From Mangifera indica (taxonomy: Eukaryota > Streptophyta > Magnoliopsida > Sapindales > Anacardiaceae): a stretch of DNA of 64,000 bases. A model generated the notes under the pieces. The model was not told where the DNA came from, searched no databases, and saw only the letters and a list, made by a program, of their open reading frames with translations. Made by a program: the position numbers and the translations under genes. Where the stretch lies: assembly GCF_011075055.1 (NCBI RefSeq), contig NC_058145.1, forward strand, positions 4,745,228-4,809,227, in the 5' to 3' direction. Below are positions 46,927 to 57,975 of the stretch, in pieces (the first letter of the stretch is position 1; each line of letters opens with the position of its first letter).

Positions 46927-47012
46927 ATGCATGAAAAAATCAAGGAGTTGCTATCTCTATCGAAACTTGAGAGTGGCAAGAGTTCAAAACAAGACATGGT
47001 TGACATCTCCAA

Positions 47013-48181
47013 ATAAGTTGTTAGTTGTTTTTACCTTTTTTTTTTTTTTCTTACTCGCTTTTGTTTATATTGCTATTATAAGTCTTCACATAACTTACCC
47101 TATGTCACTTTTTTTCCTTTCAAATATTGTTCCTTTGAAAGGTCTCTAAGTAATTTCTGAAGTTTTTCAGTCCTAAGTTAAATTTTTAATTTTTTATCAT
47201 TTTCTAGTTCAATACAACTAGGCTGCTCGCTAGTAATTCTATTGCAAATTTGTATAATTTATTTAAATATCTTTTTTCTATTTGTCGAGACTTAAATATT
47301 AATATTACACTCTTTCGTCATGACTTCTACTTTTAGGTTAAGTGGTAACTTACATGGTATTAAGGGCAAACTAACTTGTTGGTTTTCTGTTTAGCTCGGC
47401 CAATTATGATATTTAAATTATAAGAGTTGTATCTACATTGTGGTTATTTTGATTACTTTACCATCATTATTTCAATATCTGGCCAATTTTTGTTATTATT
47501 AATTGAAGTTTCTAGATCTTTTAAACATTGAGTTTCAGTGCACATGGATGATGTTGGCTTAATCTGAGCACTTCTTGTGATAGGAGACATGCGTCTTGGA
47601 GTCAACTGAAGATTGGGAAAGCCTCCCCAGCAGTAAATTTGAAAGCTGCTATATTAATGGAGTACATGGTTTGGTAGGGACATTCATATCATGTACAATA
47701 GTTTTAGCTGTTTTGGCCTTCTGATATTATGCTTGTCTTACACTGATGTATTTCTTCAGATATATATATATGTGTGCGGGTGTGTGCGCGTGTGTAATAT
47801 GCACTAACAAGTTCTCAGTCTAGTTATACCAATTACCAATATCTTTTAAGCACTTCCGCTGTCTTATAGACAGAGATACTGTTTGGTTCCAGCAAACTGC
47901 CAGTTAACACACTTTAATCTTTTCTCTGAAGCAACAAACCACATGGTTATATTCAAACAATTCTTTGTTTACTCACTGCCAGTCCTTACATTCAACTGAG
48001 ATAATGATAAAAAAATTTCAAGAGAAGAAACTGAAAAGAATATTCTGGCAAATTTGAGTGTCAGTACTCTCCCCAAAAGGCAAAAGCTTTCCCGAAATAT
48101 CCTTCACAATAATCTTGCCTTTCTCTCCACGTACTCTCTCCCTTTTATTCTTTTTTTCTTCTAACTGTTTGTCATGTTTTT
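47013..48181. other. ORC3 remnant introns, non-coding
   Basis: Apart from exon B (47584-47668) nothing coding is seen. A (TATA)n(TGTG)n microsatellite occurs at about 47760-47795. Open frame 46868-47149 overlaps exon A in another frame and 48018-48212 is antisense; neither is supported. Confidence 0.5.
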
Positions 48182-48536
48182 TGATATGAATCTGGGAAGA
48201 ACCATATACCAAAAACTAACTATTGAGATTGGAAGCTCAAAGTTATATAAATTTACACTAAAAGCTCATATTTTCTAATATGGGATTCAAGTCTCATACC
48301 CTACACTTAGGATTTTAATATACTATCACGCTCCGCAAACTCGACATTCACACCAACGTTAAAATTGAGAGAAGTGATGATGACTCTGATACTAAATGAT
48401 ATGAACCTTGAAAGAACAATATCTCAAAAGTCAGTTATTGAGATTGAAAAGCTAAGGTTACATAAATCTCACACTAAAAACTCATACTTTCCAATATAGG
48501 ATTTAAGCCTCATACCTTGCTCTTGAGATTCTAACA
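48182..48536 (-). mobile_element. TRIM: miniature LTR element
   Basis: Two direct repeats of about 140 bp, 48182-48320 (TGATATGAATCTGGGAAG...ATTTTAATA) and 48397-48536 (TGATATGAACCTTGAAAG...ATTCTAACA), flank only 76 bp. Next to the right repeat, the minus strand reads TTTAGTATCAGAGTC, a worn tRNA-Met primer-binding site; next to the left repeat it reads GCGGAGCGTGATAG, a polypurine-tract-like stretch. Repeat, primer site, tiny interior, purine tract, repeat is the terminal-repeat-in-miniature layout. It has no coding capacity and lies in an ORC3 intron. Confidence 0.82.
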
Positions 48537-48692
48537 CTTTCCCAATTAGCAAAAGCCATGTGGCGCACCTTAGGTGCTTATTAGAATCTTCTCAAATATT
48601 GTCTTTTCTATCAGACTTTGTTGGCTAGATACCTTCATCTCTCAATTGTAATGATCAAGGCTCTATTAGAAACCTTGACTAGAAATATGTAA

Positions 48693-48792
48693 CCAAAACA
48701 AGATTAACTAGAGAAAGAAATTATTCAGATATCTTTTTGGCTGGTAAGACAAATCTATGAATAATTTCTTTCTCTAGTTAATCTTGTTTTGG
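48693..48792. repeat. Perfect 35-bp inverted repeat with 30-bp loop
   Basis: The left arm 48693-48727 (begins CCAAAACAAGATTAACTAGA) is exactly reverse-complementary over 35 bases to the right arm 48758-48792 (ends CTAGTTAATCTTGTTTTGG). The 30-base spacer is unrelated. Perfect conservation of both arms in otherwise decayed DNA is notable. See findings. Confidence 0.95.
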
Positions 48793-49026
48793 TGTTTATA
48801 TTATTGTTCAGAGTTATGCTTGTCTTCTTAGATTACTTGATAGTCCTTGTTCTATTTCTTTTTTTAGCCCTCCAATTTTGGGAAATTATCAAATCAATCT
48901 GTTCTTGTTGTGTTGTAAACTATAACAAAAATATGGTCCTGTGATATGTTATTATTTTTGTATTTACCATGTTATGTAATTGATGATTATTCTGAGTTGT
49001 GAACATCTCTTTGCTGAACATGGATT

Positions 49027-49629
49027 TGTTAAGGAAAAAGTCTACATGAGGAAAAAGGGAAAGAAGAGAGATGCAGAAGAGTTGGCACGTGGCAGAACTT
49101 CAAAGGAGCGACAGGCAGCAGACAAAGTAGCAAACAAACAAGAAATATCAAATTATAGACAGCCACAATTCGAGACCACTATAACTGTCAGTACTGAGGT
49201 GGCAACTGAAAAAGAGGTACAGGTAGTTAGAAGAGAGAATAAAAGAAATGAGGCAGAAGGAGAGAAGGGAGAGGAAAAATAGAAAAGAGAAGCAATGAAG
49301 GAGAGCCCAACCTTTCGAATGTTGGTGATAAAGTCCAGAGCTTAGAGTTTCTTTCACTTGTTTAGTTTGTTTGTTATATTATCACTATTGAGTCGGTTTG
49401 TAAGAGAAAACAGAAGTATAATCAAATTTCGTTGATATTAATATTATTAATGTTTCGGATACAGCCAAAAATCTTAATTTATCATTTTGTTTTAATTCAA
49501 CTTTCATTACAACTATTACTATTTTATTGCTCTTGTATCTACTTTCGTCTAGCCATTGTGACAACACTATATACAATAACAGAGTAGCTTTTGAGTTGCT
49601 TACCAGAACTTGACACCAGGTACCTATCA
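49027..49629 (+). repeat. 5' LTR of the chromodomain gypsy element
   Basis: TGTTAAGGAAAAAGTCTAC to GGTACCTATCA, 603 bp. It is followed two bases later by the primer-binding site. The partner LTR is 55155-55747; the two differ by scattered substitutions and small indels. Confidence 0.93.
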
Positions 49630-49631
49630 TT

Positions 49632-49642
49632 TGGTATCAGAA
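49632..49642 (+). other. Primer-binding site
   Basis: TGGTATCAGAA, tRNA-Met type with a change in the last positions (AGAA for AGAG), directly after the 5' LTR. Confidence 0.85.
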
Positions 49643-49643
49643 C

Positions 49644-50935
49644 ATGACTAGAATGAAAAGTCGGGTGGAAGGAATCAAAATAAAGATAGCAAGAATAAAA
49701 GAAAGAATAGAGGAAATGAGTCGACAGATGATTGGGATGAACAAGGACATGAATAATAGGATAGGAAGCGTAGAGGCCAACGTAGAATCCTTCCACGACT
49801 ACCTTTGTAAGCTAAGGGATGCCATTATTGGAAAGGAAAATAGAGACAAAGGTAAGGCACCAATGGGGCAAGAAGCGTCTTCTTCTTTCTCACCACCCTC
49901 CCAAGAAGAGAATGCTTTTCCACCATTGAGAGACGAAGGTGTGTCAGGAGGAAAGGAGACCTCTTTAAGAGAAAGGCAAGAAAGAGACCCGACACGTGAA
50001 TGTTAGGACAACCCTTACCAAGGACTTAATCTTCCCGTTTTCAATGGTGACAAAGCCTTAGAATGGATTTTCGATGTGAACAATATTTTGACGTTAACCA
50101 CTTAAACAAAAAAGAACGCCTCACAACAGTAGGAGTATGTATAGAAGGTATTACACATGGGTGGTTGAAGTGGAGAGAAAAGCGAAGGGAATTTACTTGT
50201 TGGGAGGAGTTTAGGAATGTAGTGTTGAAACAGTTTAGAGCAAAACATGAAAGGACTCCATGAGAGAACCTTTTGACATTCCGACAAACAAATTTTGTTT
50301 AAGACTACCGATGTAAGTTCGAGTTACTGTCATTAGTAGTAGATGATATGTTTGAGGAAACCCTCACTGATCTGTTTATAAATGGTTTGACTGAGGAGGT
50401 CCAAGTGGAAACGAAGCTTTTTCATCCACGAGACTTGGAAAAGGCAATGCAGTGTGAGCTAGAGGTAGAGGAGAAGAATGAAATCATAAAGGAGAAAATG
50501 GGACCCCGACCTGTGAAAACCCAACCAAAATACCCAAGCATTCCCACATGTTACACCAACCCCATCATCTTAACCAATCCAACAAACCAAAGCCCAGTCC
50601 AAGCCCAAAGTCAGTTGGCTTCCAGCCCAAGCACCTATTTCCATCTAAACCCTAATAAAAATCATAGCCCAACCCATGATCGACCTAACCCGAAGCCAAG
50701 TAAATGCCCATTCTCTACTCCAAAATTGTAATGCCTTTCACCCAAATGCATCAACCATTAGGTCACCAATTAATTTTAGTATGTTAACTGCCACTAATTG
50801 ATAAGATGGTAACTCATGAAAATTGTCTGATGAGGAGTATCAAACAAAAGTAGAAAAAGGATTATGTTTTTGTTACAATAAAAAGTTTGTTTCTGGACAT
50901 AGATGTCACTACCGACAACTATAGATATTGATTGC
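49644..50935 (+). pseudogene. gypsy gag (broken)
   Basis: Starts at the Met at 49644 (MTRMKSRVEGIKIKIARIKE), a coiled-coil N-terminus. After a stop at 50004-50006 the gag core continues in shifted frames: 50063-50263 (LNKKERLTTVGVCIEGITHG, WLKWREKRREFTCWEEFRNV) and 50348-50731 (DDMFEETLTDLFINGLTEEV). A proline-rich linker leads to a zinc-knuckle-like CFCYNKKFVSGHRC near 50870-50910. Confidence 0.85.
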
Positions 50936-52418
50936 TAGTAAAGATGAAACTGAGGAAAGGAACAAAGAGGAAGAAGAACCAGAGGTTGTAAAGGAGAGAG
51001 AGATAGAGGTTGCATTAAGTTCGAGCTCAGTGGTGGGAATCAACACTCTAAAAACCATGAAAGTGCTAGGGACAACAAATGACAAATAAGTAGTGGTACT
51101 TTTGGATGGTGGAGCCACCTATAATTTTATCTTAAAACGGTTAGTTGGCAAGCTTAACATTTTGGTGCAACCTATGAGATTTGCTATGGTACTAGGGGAT
51201 AATATGAGGGTAAATAGACTAGGAAGATGCGAAGGTGTAGAGGTGTGTATTCAGGGGATTATGATTATTCAAAATTTTCTTCCATTTTAATTAAAAGGGG
51301 TTGATTGGCTTAGCAAATTGGATGAAGTAAAAATAAATTGGAATAACCAAACCATGAAATTCGTATGGGCAGGAAAACGAGTGGAATTAAAGGGGGATGT
51401 GTCGCTAACTTGTCTGGAAACTTTTTTTAAAACTATGATAAAGTCTATCTATAAGGGAGGAGAAACTTAATGGATAGAGCTAAGATCAACAAAGGAGGAG
51501 GGTGCTAGAGGGACTGATTATTCTACTCTTAAAGTGAGTGAATTGCTGGAAGAATTCAAGTCTTTATTCTCTGAACCCCATGACCTTCCACTGCAACGTT
51601 CAAGAGACCATGCCATACGTTTAATCAGTGAGGCTCAGCCACGAAATATTCGACCATATCATTATCCCTACTATCAAAAGGATGAAATTGAGAAAATTGT
51701 TCACGAAATGCTTACGACAAGGATAATCAGGCCTAGTGTCAGTTCATTCTCAAGTCCAGTAATCTTAGTCAGGACAAAAGATGGTGGGTGGCGTTTTTGC
51801 GTCAATTATAGGGCATTGAACAAGGTTATTATCCTTGACAAATTTCCTATCTCGATTATTGATAAGTTATTGGATGAATTGGTAGGAGTCGAGATCGTCA
51901 GCAAGCTTAACTTAAAGGTAGGTTACCATCAAGTACGTGTCTAAAAGGAGGATATAGAGAAGTTGACATTTCGTACGCACAAAGGGCATTACAAATTCCT
52001 TGTCATGCCCTTTGGCCTTTCGAACGCTCCAGCCACTTTTCAAAGTATGATGAATGAAATTTTCAGGCCTTATTTACATAAGTTCGTTTTGGTATTTTTT
52101 GACGACATACTCGTATACAACAAAAGTCTTTAGGATCATCTCAAGCATCTGAGGAAAGTCTGAAACTTTTGCAAGAACACAACTTTGTGATCAATAAAAA
52201 AAATGTTTTTTTGGGTGTAGGAGAATTGGGTACTTAGGACACATTGTATCCATAGAAGGAGTGGAAACTGACCGCAAGAAAATCAGAGACATGCAAAATT
52301 GGCCTGTACCGAAGGATTTGAGGGAACTGAGAGGATTCCTGGAGCTAACAAGGTATTACTAAAGATTTGTTAAAGGTAACAGAAGGATTGCAAGCCTTCT
52401 TATGAGTCTTCTAAAAAA
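50936..52418 (+). pseudogene. gypsy protease and reverse transcriptase (broken)
   Basis: Protease: at about 51090 VVLLDGGATYNFI, where the family has D-S-G, so the catalytic triplet is D-G-G and probably inactive. RT: 51534-51944 with LFSEPHDLPLQRSRDHAIRL, PYHYPYYQKDEIEKIVHEML, WRFCVNYRALNKVIILDKFP, KLNLKVGYHQVRV, then a stop. It continues to about 52125 with [20 protein letters not shown] and the catalytic box FFDD ([13 protein letters not shown]), then thumb sequence ([21 protein letters not shown]) up to the fold-back insertion. Confidence 0.9.
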
Positions 52419-53199
52419 GGCCAAATAACTATTTCCCACTCAAGGTATGCTGCAATCTCAAGTTTTCACCCTTTAACTATGGAAATACCAAATACCTATC
52501 CATGAGCAGTTAAAATTAACAGTGGTAAGGGTAAAATCATCATTTTCTCTATAATATTAAAAAATAAACTAAAATATAATCTATTTTTGCCCCTTAAACT
52601 TTGAAAACTGAAATTTTTTCCCCGCCTAAGTTTTAAAAAATGGCAGTTTCACCTTAGGGTTTCGCTTTGAAATCTCTGACGACATCTCTAGCTCTATTAC
52701 GGACGGCCTCTCCCTCCCGAAGCATCTTCTCCTTCCAGTGATCTCTTTCCTCCTATTTGGATGCTTGATCGACGTCAGAGAAACCTTGAGAGATAAAGAA
52801 CTTCGTCAAGGAAGATGAGACGATCGTTTTCTCAAACGAAGACGATAGCTTCATCTTTATCTAGAAAGATAAAGTTCTTCGTCTTTCCAGATAAAGACAA
52901 AGCTGTCGTCTTCGTCTAGGATAATGATCGTCTCGTCTTTCTCAACGAAGTTTTTCGTCTCCCAAGGTTTTGCTAGATATTTCAAAACAAAACCATAGGG
53001 TGAAACTCCCATTTTTTAAAACTTAAGCTAGGGAAAATTTTAGTGATAAAAGTTTAGGAGGGCAAAAAGAGATAAAATTTTCAGGCGTTAGAGTTCTGTT
53101 AAATTTAACCGGCCATGGGTGTATGTTTGATATTTCCATAGTTAAAGGGTGGAAACTTGAGATTGCAGCATACCTTGGGTAGGAAATAATCGTTTGGCC
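52419..53199. mobile_element. Fold-back Mutator-like MITE in gypsy pol
   Basis: 781 bp, flanked by a perfect 9-bp repeat TCTAAAAAA at 52410-52418 and 53200-53208, the Mutator-superfamily length. Ends: GGCCAAATAACTATTTCCCA and, read inward from the right, GGCCAAACGATTATTTCCTA. Both continue with CAAGGTATGCTGCAATCTCA and CACCCTTTAACTATGGAAAT, so the terminal repeat exceeds 70 bp at high identity. Inner arms also pair (for example AGATGAGACGATCGTTTTCT with AAAGACGAGACGATCATTAT), meeting near 52880, so nearly the whole element can form one hairpin. No transposase. Confidence 0.93.
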
Positions 53200-53208
53200 T
53201 CTAAAAAA

Positions 53209-55140
53209 TAATGCTTTCAAGTGGGACGCAGAAGCACCAAAAGCTTTCAAAAAGCTAAAAAATGCCATGATTTCTATACCTGTTTTAGCCATGCCAAACT
53301 TCTCTGAAGAGTTTGTGGTAGAGACCAATGCCTCAAGAAGTGGTTTAAGTATGGTGCTCATGCAAGAAGGGTGACCCATAACATTCTTAAGCAAGGCTTT
53401 ATCATTATAGAATCAAAGAAAGTCGATATACGAGAGAGAGTTGATGGCTATTGTGTTGGCTCTTCAAAGAGGGAGGCATTATCTCTTAGGAAGACATTTC
53501 AAGGTAAGGACTAACTAGAAGAGTCTGTGTTTTCTCATAGAATAATGTGTAATTGGCAATGAACAACAAAAATAAGTGGTTAAGATGTTAAGATTCGACT
53601 TCGAAATTGTATACAAGCTTGGATGCAAGAACAAGGCAGCAGATGTTTTTTTCCAAAAAACCGTAATTAAACAAAGAAATTAGAGCAATCTCAATGGGGC
53701 TAGTGGCAGAAATTGAAGATATTCAGTAGAAGGCATTATGGGATGAAAAACTCCAACAGCTTATTCAAGGAATTCTAAGTCAGTAGCCTGAGCATCAAGG
53801 TTACTCACTTAGAAATGGTAACCTCTTATACAGAGGACGCATCATCCTACCAAAAGGATCTAAACTCATCCCACGATTCATCCAAGAATTTCATGCCTCT
53901 TTATATGAGGGGCATTCTGGATTTTTCAAGACTTATATAAGAGTAAAATCAATTTTGTTTTAGGAAGGAATGAAGAAGGATATAAAGAAGTTTATGGTGG
54001 AATGTGGCATGTGTCAAAGGGTGAAATATGAAGCAACCTCTCCGACAGGATTACTTCAACCATTACTAATTTTGACAAATATATGGGAAGATCTTTCAAT
54101 GGATTTTATTACAGGGCTGCCGAAGATTAAGGGTATAGACACGATACTGGTGGTGATCGATCGCCTCACAAAGCATAGTTATTTTCTTGTCATTCAACAT
54201 CGATACACAGCCAAAGAGATCACTGAAGTCTTTGTGAAAGAAGTAGTGCGCTTTCATAGCTTTTCGAATACCATTGTAACTAATAGGGATCACATCTTTA
54301 TGAGTCATTTCTAGTTAGAATTATTTAAAGCGGTAGGAACCACTTTAAAGTTTAGTTCGACATACCATCCTTAAAACGGATAGGCAAACCGAGGTTATCA
54401 ATCGAAGTCTCGAAGATTTTCTCCACTGCTTTTGCCTAAGACAACCAAAAAAATGGACCACATGGTTAGTATAGGCTGAGTACTGGTATAATACGTCTTT
54501 CTATAGTGCGACAGGGATGACTCCTTTTAAGGCAGTGTACGATAAGGAACCACCACCACTCCTTAGACTGGTAGAAGAGAACTCGAAGATTGAAGAAGTG
54601 AACGATTTGATCAAAGAGAGAAACTTGGTGCTAGATCAATTGAAGGATAATTTGAATAAGGCGCAATCTAGAATGAAAAAGAACGTAGGCAAGCATCGTA
54701 GGGATATCGAATTCAACATAGGGGATTATGTGTTTCTTAAGTTCTAGCCGTACTGTTTCCACTCATTGGCGTCACGACTAAACAAGAAACTGAGTCCTCT
54801 ATATTATGGGCCTTATGAAATAATAGAAAGAATCGGAAAGGTGGCATATAAATTGAAACTGCCTGAAACTGCACAAATCCACCTCTTTTTCCATATCTCA
54901 CAGCTTAAAAAACAAGTGGGATCTAAAACAGTCTACCATGATCTACCAAATTGCTTAAATGAAGAAGTTGAATTAGAAGCACAACCTGAAGGAGTAGCAG
55001 CTCACAAATACAATCGGCAAGGATAATTGGAGTTGTTAATTAAGTGGAAGAAATTGTCTGCTTGTGAAAATTCTTGGGAGCTTTATACAAAACTCAAACA
55101 ACTTTTTCCAACATTGCACCTTGAGGGCAAGGTGCCACTT
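53209..55140 (+). pseudogene. gypsy RNase H, integrase and chromodomain (broken)
   Basis: RNase H: 53220-53660 (KWDAEAPKAFKKLKNAMIS, VVETNASRSGLSMVLMQEG, ERELMAIVLALQRGRHYLLG). Integrase: HASLYEGHSGFFKTY near 53890, then 53970-54314 with the zinc-binding CGMCQRVK and core WEDLSMDFITGLPK (catalytic D), then broken sequence. The C-terminal part is at 54517-55026 (FNIGDYVFLKF, KLSPLYYGPYEIIERIGKVA, YKLKLPETAQIHLFFHISQL). Chromodomain: about 55027-55130 (ELLIKWKKLSACENSWELYT), which in this lineage targets integration to particular chromatin. Multiple stops, including those at about 53374, 54312 and 55024. Confidence 0.9.
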
Positions 55141-55154
55141 GATGAGGAGAGTAA

Positions 55155-55747
55155 TGTTAGGGAAAGAGTCTACGTGAGGAAAAAAGGAAAGAAGAGAGAT
55201 GCAGAAGAGTTGGCACGCGGTAGAACTTCAGAGGAGCAACAAGCAGTAGACAAACAAGAAATATCAAATTGCAGACAACCACAATTCAGGACCACTATGA
55301 CTGTCAATACTGAGGTGGCAGCTGAAAAAGAGTTACAAGCAATTGGAAGAGAGAATAAAAGAAAGGAGGCAAGAGGAGAGAAGGGAGATGAAAAATAGAA
55401 AAGAGAAGTAGAGAATGAGAGCCCAGCCTCTCGAATGTTGGTGATAGAGTCTAGAGCTTAGAGTTTCTTTCACTTGTTTAGTTTGTCTAATTATATTATC
55501 ACTATTGAGTTGGTTTGTAAGAGAAAACAGAAGTATATTCAGATTCCGTTGATATTAATATTATTAGTGTTTCAGATACACTCAGAAATCTCAATTTATC
55601 ATTATGTTTTAATATAACTTTCCTTACAAACTATTACTGTTTTATTGATCTTGTATCTGCCTTCGTCTAGCCATTGTGACAACAACATATACAACAACAA
55701 AGTAACTTCCGAGCCACTTACCAGAACTTGGCACCAGGTACCTATCA
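55155..55747 (+). repeat. 3' LTR of the chromodomain gypsy element
   Basis: TGTTAGGGAAAGAGTCTAC to GGTACCTATCA, 593 bp. Preceded by the purine-rich GATGAGGAGAG (55141-55151), the probable polypurine tract. The pol frame runs on into the LTR. Confidence 0.93.
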
Positions 55748-57552
55748 AGATTATATGCAACCCATTGAGAGCTTACCTTTCCATGAAATTGTCTGCTTTT
55801 AAGAATGTCAAGAAACTTCAATTGGTAAGGAATCAAAGAATAACAATTATCATGAAAAAACTTACGCAGACACTCCTGCTTTTTTTTTTTTTTTTTGCCA
55901 AGAGAATATCATTTCGTGTACTGCTTAGTATAGTTAACAGAAAATGCAGCTTAATATAATTTAAGGGGGCTTTGGATTGGCTTGGTCTGCAGCTTCATTT
56001 GGCTTGTTATTTTGATTACTAAGACAAGCCAGCTTGAAGTCAAGTTCAGCCATCGCTTAGTGAAATAAATTATGAAGGTCGATTGGTGAAATAAATTATT
56101 AATTGTCCTACAAATTAAGGTTGTAAGCACTGTTTCCCAGCTGGATAGATAATTTGACGTTTGTATTGATCAACCCTAGCCATATTTTCTGTAATTACTT
56201 AAAAAGATATGACCATTTTTTACCATAGGCCAATGGTTGATTCCCCCAAAAAAAAAAATTGTGACAAATAAGGCAATGACTAGAAAATATATGAGCAACC
56301 TTTTACAGTATTGATTAGAGATTGTTCCAAGTTGAAAGGTCATTTTGAATTTCCTGAGCAGTCTTTCCAGTATTGATGAAAGATTGTTTAAATGCATATT
56401 TTATAGTAATAGAAGATACAATAGAAGCATACATGGATGAGGCCTTGGGAAATCAGTTCTCCTTTGGTTCTGTTTGAGGTGCTATTAATATTTAAGATAA
56501 AACTGAAGTGGAACCTGAGAGTGACAGTCTTAGTGTTTTCCCTTATTTGAGGACCCTTTTCTAATGTCCTTATCTCCCATTCAGTGTTTTTGTTTCTTGA
56601 GCTGTCTTGGACATGTCTAGATCTACTATAGCTTGTAAAATCTTCTTCAATCAATTTGATCAATTTAAATTTTCTTGAGTTTCTTATTAAAATGAAAAAA
56701 ATAAAATAAAGTGTAGCCACAACCCGCTTCTGCTATTTAGCTTCATAAAACTTAAGTGAATTGCCAATGAGTCAACCAAGCAAGAGCAATAGTTCCATTC
56801 TGTCAAGATTTTTTGTTTCCAACTAATGGAAGGAGCTTAACTTTCCTGCCACAATTGGACTGGTTGTGATTTGAACATTTATGAGACTTGCTAAATATGT
56901 ATGCCATATGACTTCTCAATTGCTTTGGCCTTAATTGGAGATCCAAGAAGAAGGATTCAAGTAGATCTTCTGGAATTCTACAATATCCTCAGATGTAGTT
57001 GTTGCAGCAGGAGTGGCGGTACCCTATTGCCATCGATGCATGATACATCAATACTGTGAGCAGTTCCCCTCTTTTCTGAAAAAGAATAGGGAATGATTGG
57101 ATTCAAACACTGACAGATCAAACTTCAGGTGCAGAAAACTGTTTGCCATTTCCATGTCTACCTTAATCTGTTAAAACTTGTGGCTGGGATCGATCCTTTA
57201 TGTACATGTAATTTTTGTAATTGCTATCTGCAAACTTTCAAATCCTATTCCAAGAATTAAAGGACAAATATTCTCACACAAACAGTTTTTTTCCATATGA
57301 TTGATTTTGGAGTATTACTTGGAAAGTTCGTAATTTGAGTTCATCGTCTGTCTTTTTAGGTATAACCAAGCCCAGGAGTATGGTGATCATATCAACCTCC
57401 ATGACTGGTACAATTCTTTCAAATCAACAGTTATTTTCCCAATAAATAAAGGGAAAAAAAATCAAAGCAATCCCCATTACAGAAGAAAAGAAAAGAAATG
57501 AATGAACCTAAGAAACAGAGCGAAGCTTCACCGCAGTATCCTTTGTTATATA

Positions 57553-57553
57553 C

Positions 57554-57584
<31 letters not shown>
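57553..57584. repeat. (ATT)n microsatellite
   Basis: About ten ATT units directly after ORC3 exon E, in the last intron. Confidence 0.95.
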
Positions 57585-57975
57585 TTGTTTTGGGATATTT
57601 CAACATGAATAGGGTGCAAATTTTCAACCATCTTTTCAATCTTGATGCAAGGTAAAGAATTGGATTCCCTAGAATTGTTCTGCATTACTTTTCTGTCCCT
57701 TGTTTGATCTTCTGTGCCCACAATCCTTTACCTCTGCTGTGTTTACTGAGCTCCAAGCTTCATGACTCTCAACACTGCTTATTAAACTAATGGGGTTCCT
57801 TTTCAAGTATACATTAGAAATTGCTCTATCTTTTAACCTTGTGTCTTATGGAAATCAGAACCTTTCATTCTGCAGAGCGGTTACAGAACTCCAGATTACA
57901 GGGCTCATTCGGATGCCTACCAAAAGACGGCCAGATTATGTGCAGAGAGTGGCATTTGGCTTATGGGATATCTAA

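Larger units (their letters stand above)
49027..55747 (+). mobile_element. Ty3/gypsy retrotransposon with chromodomain, inserted in an ORC3 exon
   Basis: Two LTRs (49027-49629 and 55155-55747) flank primer-binding site, gag, protease, RT, RNase H, integrase and a chromodomain, in Ty3/gypsy order. The flanking pentamers are GGATT (49022-49026) and AGATT (55748-55752), four of five matching. Numerous stops and frameshifts and a mutated protease show it is dead. A fold-back element (52419-53199) splits the RT-RNase H junction. The ORC3 exon can be read straight across the insertion site when one target copy is removed. Confidence 0.95.
46927..57975 (+). pseudogene. ORC3: Origin recognition complex subunit 3 (ORC3) gene remnant, C-terminal half
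   Basis: ORC3 is a subunit of the complex that marks replication origins. Exons seen: A 46927-47012 (MHEKIKELLSLSKLESGKSS ... DISK), B 47584-47668 (RHASWSQLKIGKASPAVNLK, AAILMEYM), C 49017-49026 plus 55753-55824, interrupted by a retrotransposon (YMQPIESLPFHEIVCF, KNVKKLQL), D 56928-57055 (GDPRRRIQVDLLEFYNILRC, LLPSMHDTSI), E 57360-57536 (GDHINLHDWYNSFKST, KKRKEMNEPKKQSEASPQ), F 57859-57975 (FCRAVTELQITGLIRMPTKR, RPDYVQRVAFGL), the C-terminal winged-helix region. Lesions: exon A donor reads ATAAGT, exon C acceptor GCTG, exon D acceptor TTTG; one extra T at 55797-55800 and one missing A near 57453-57461 shift the frame; the usual stop after AFGL appears to be TGG, adding three residues. No 5' exons are visible. 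Family identity comes from memory of plant ORC3. Confidence 0.88.

Noticed and set aside
47584..47672. Separate unknown exon read as ETCVLESTEDWESLPSSKF
   Set aside because: Another frame of the same segment matches ORC3 (RHASWSQLKIGKASPAVNLK) and joins the preceding exon in phase.
50909..51118. Serine-rich minus-strand open frame
   Set aside because: Antisense to the gypsy gag-protease linker.
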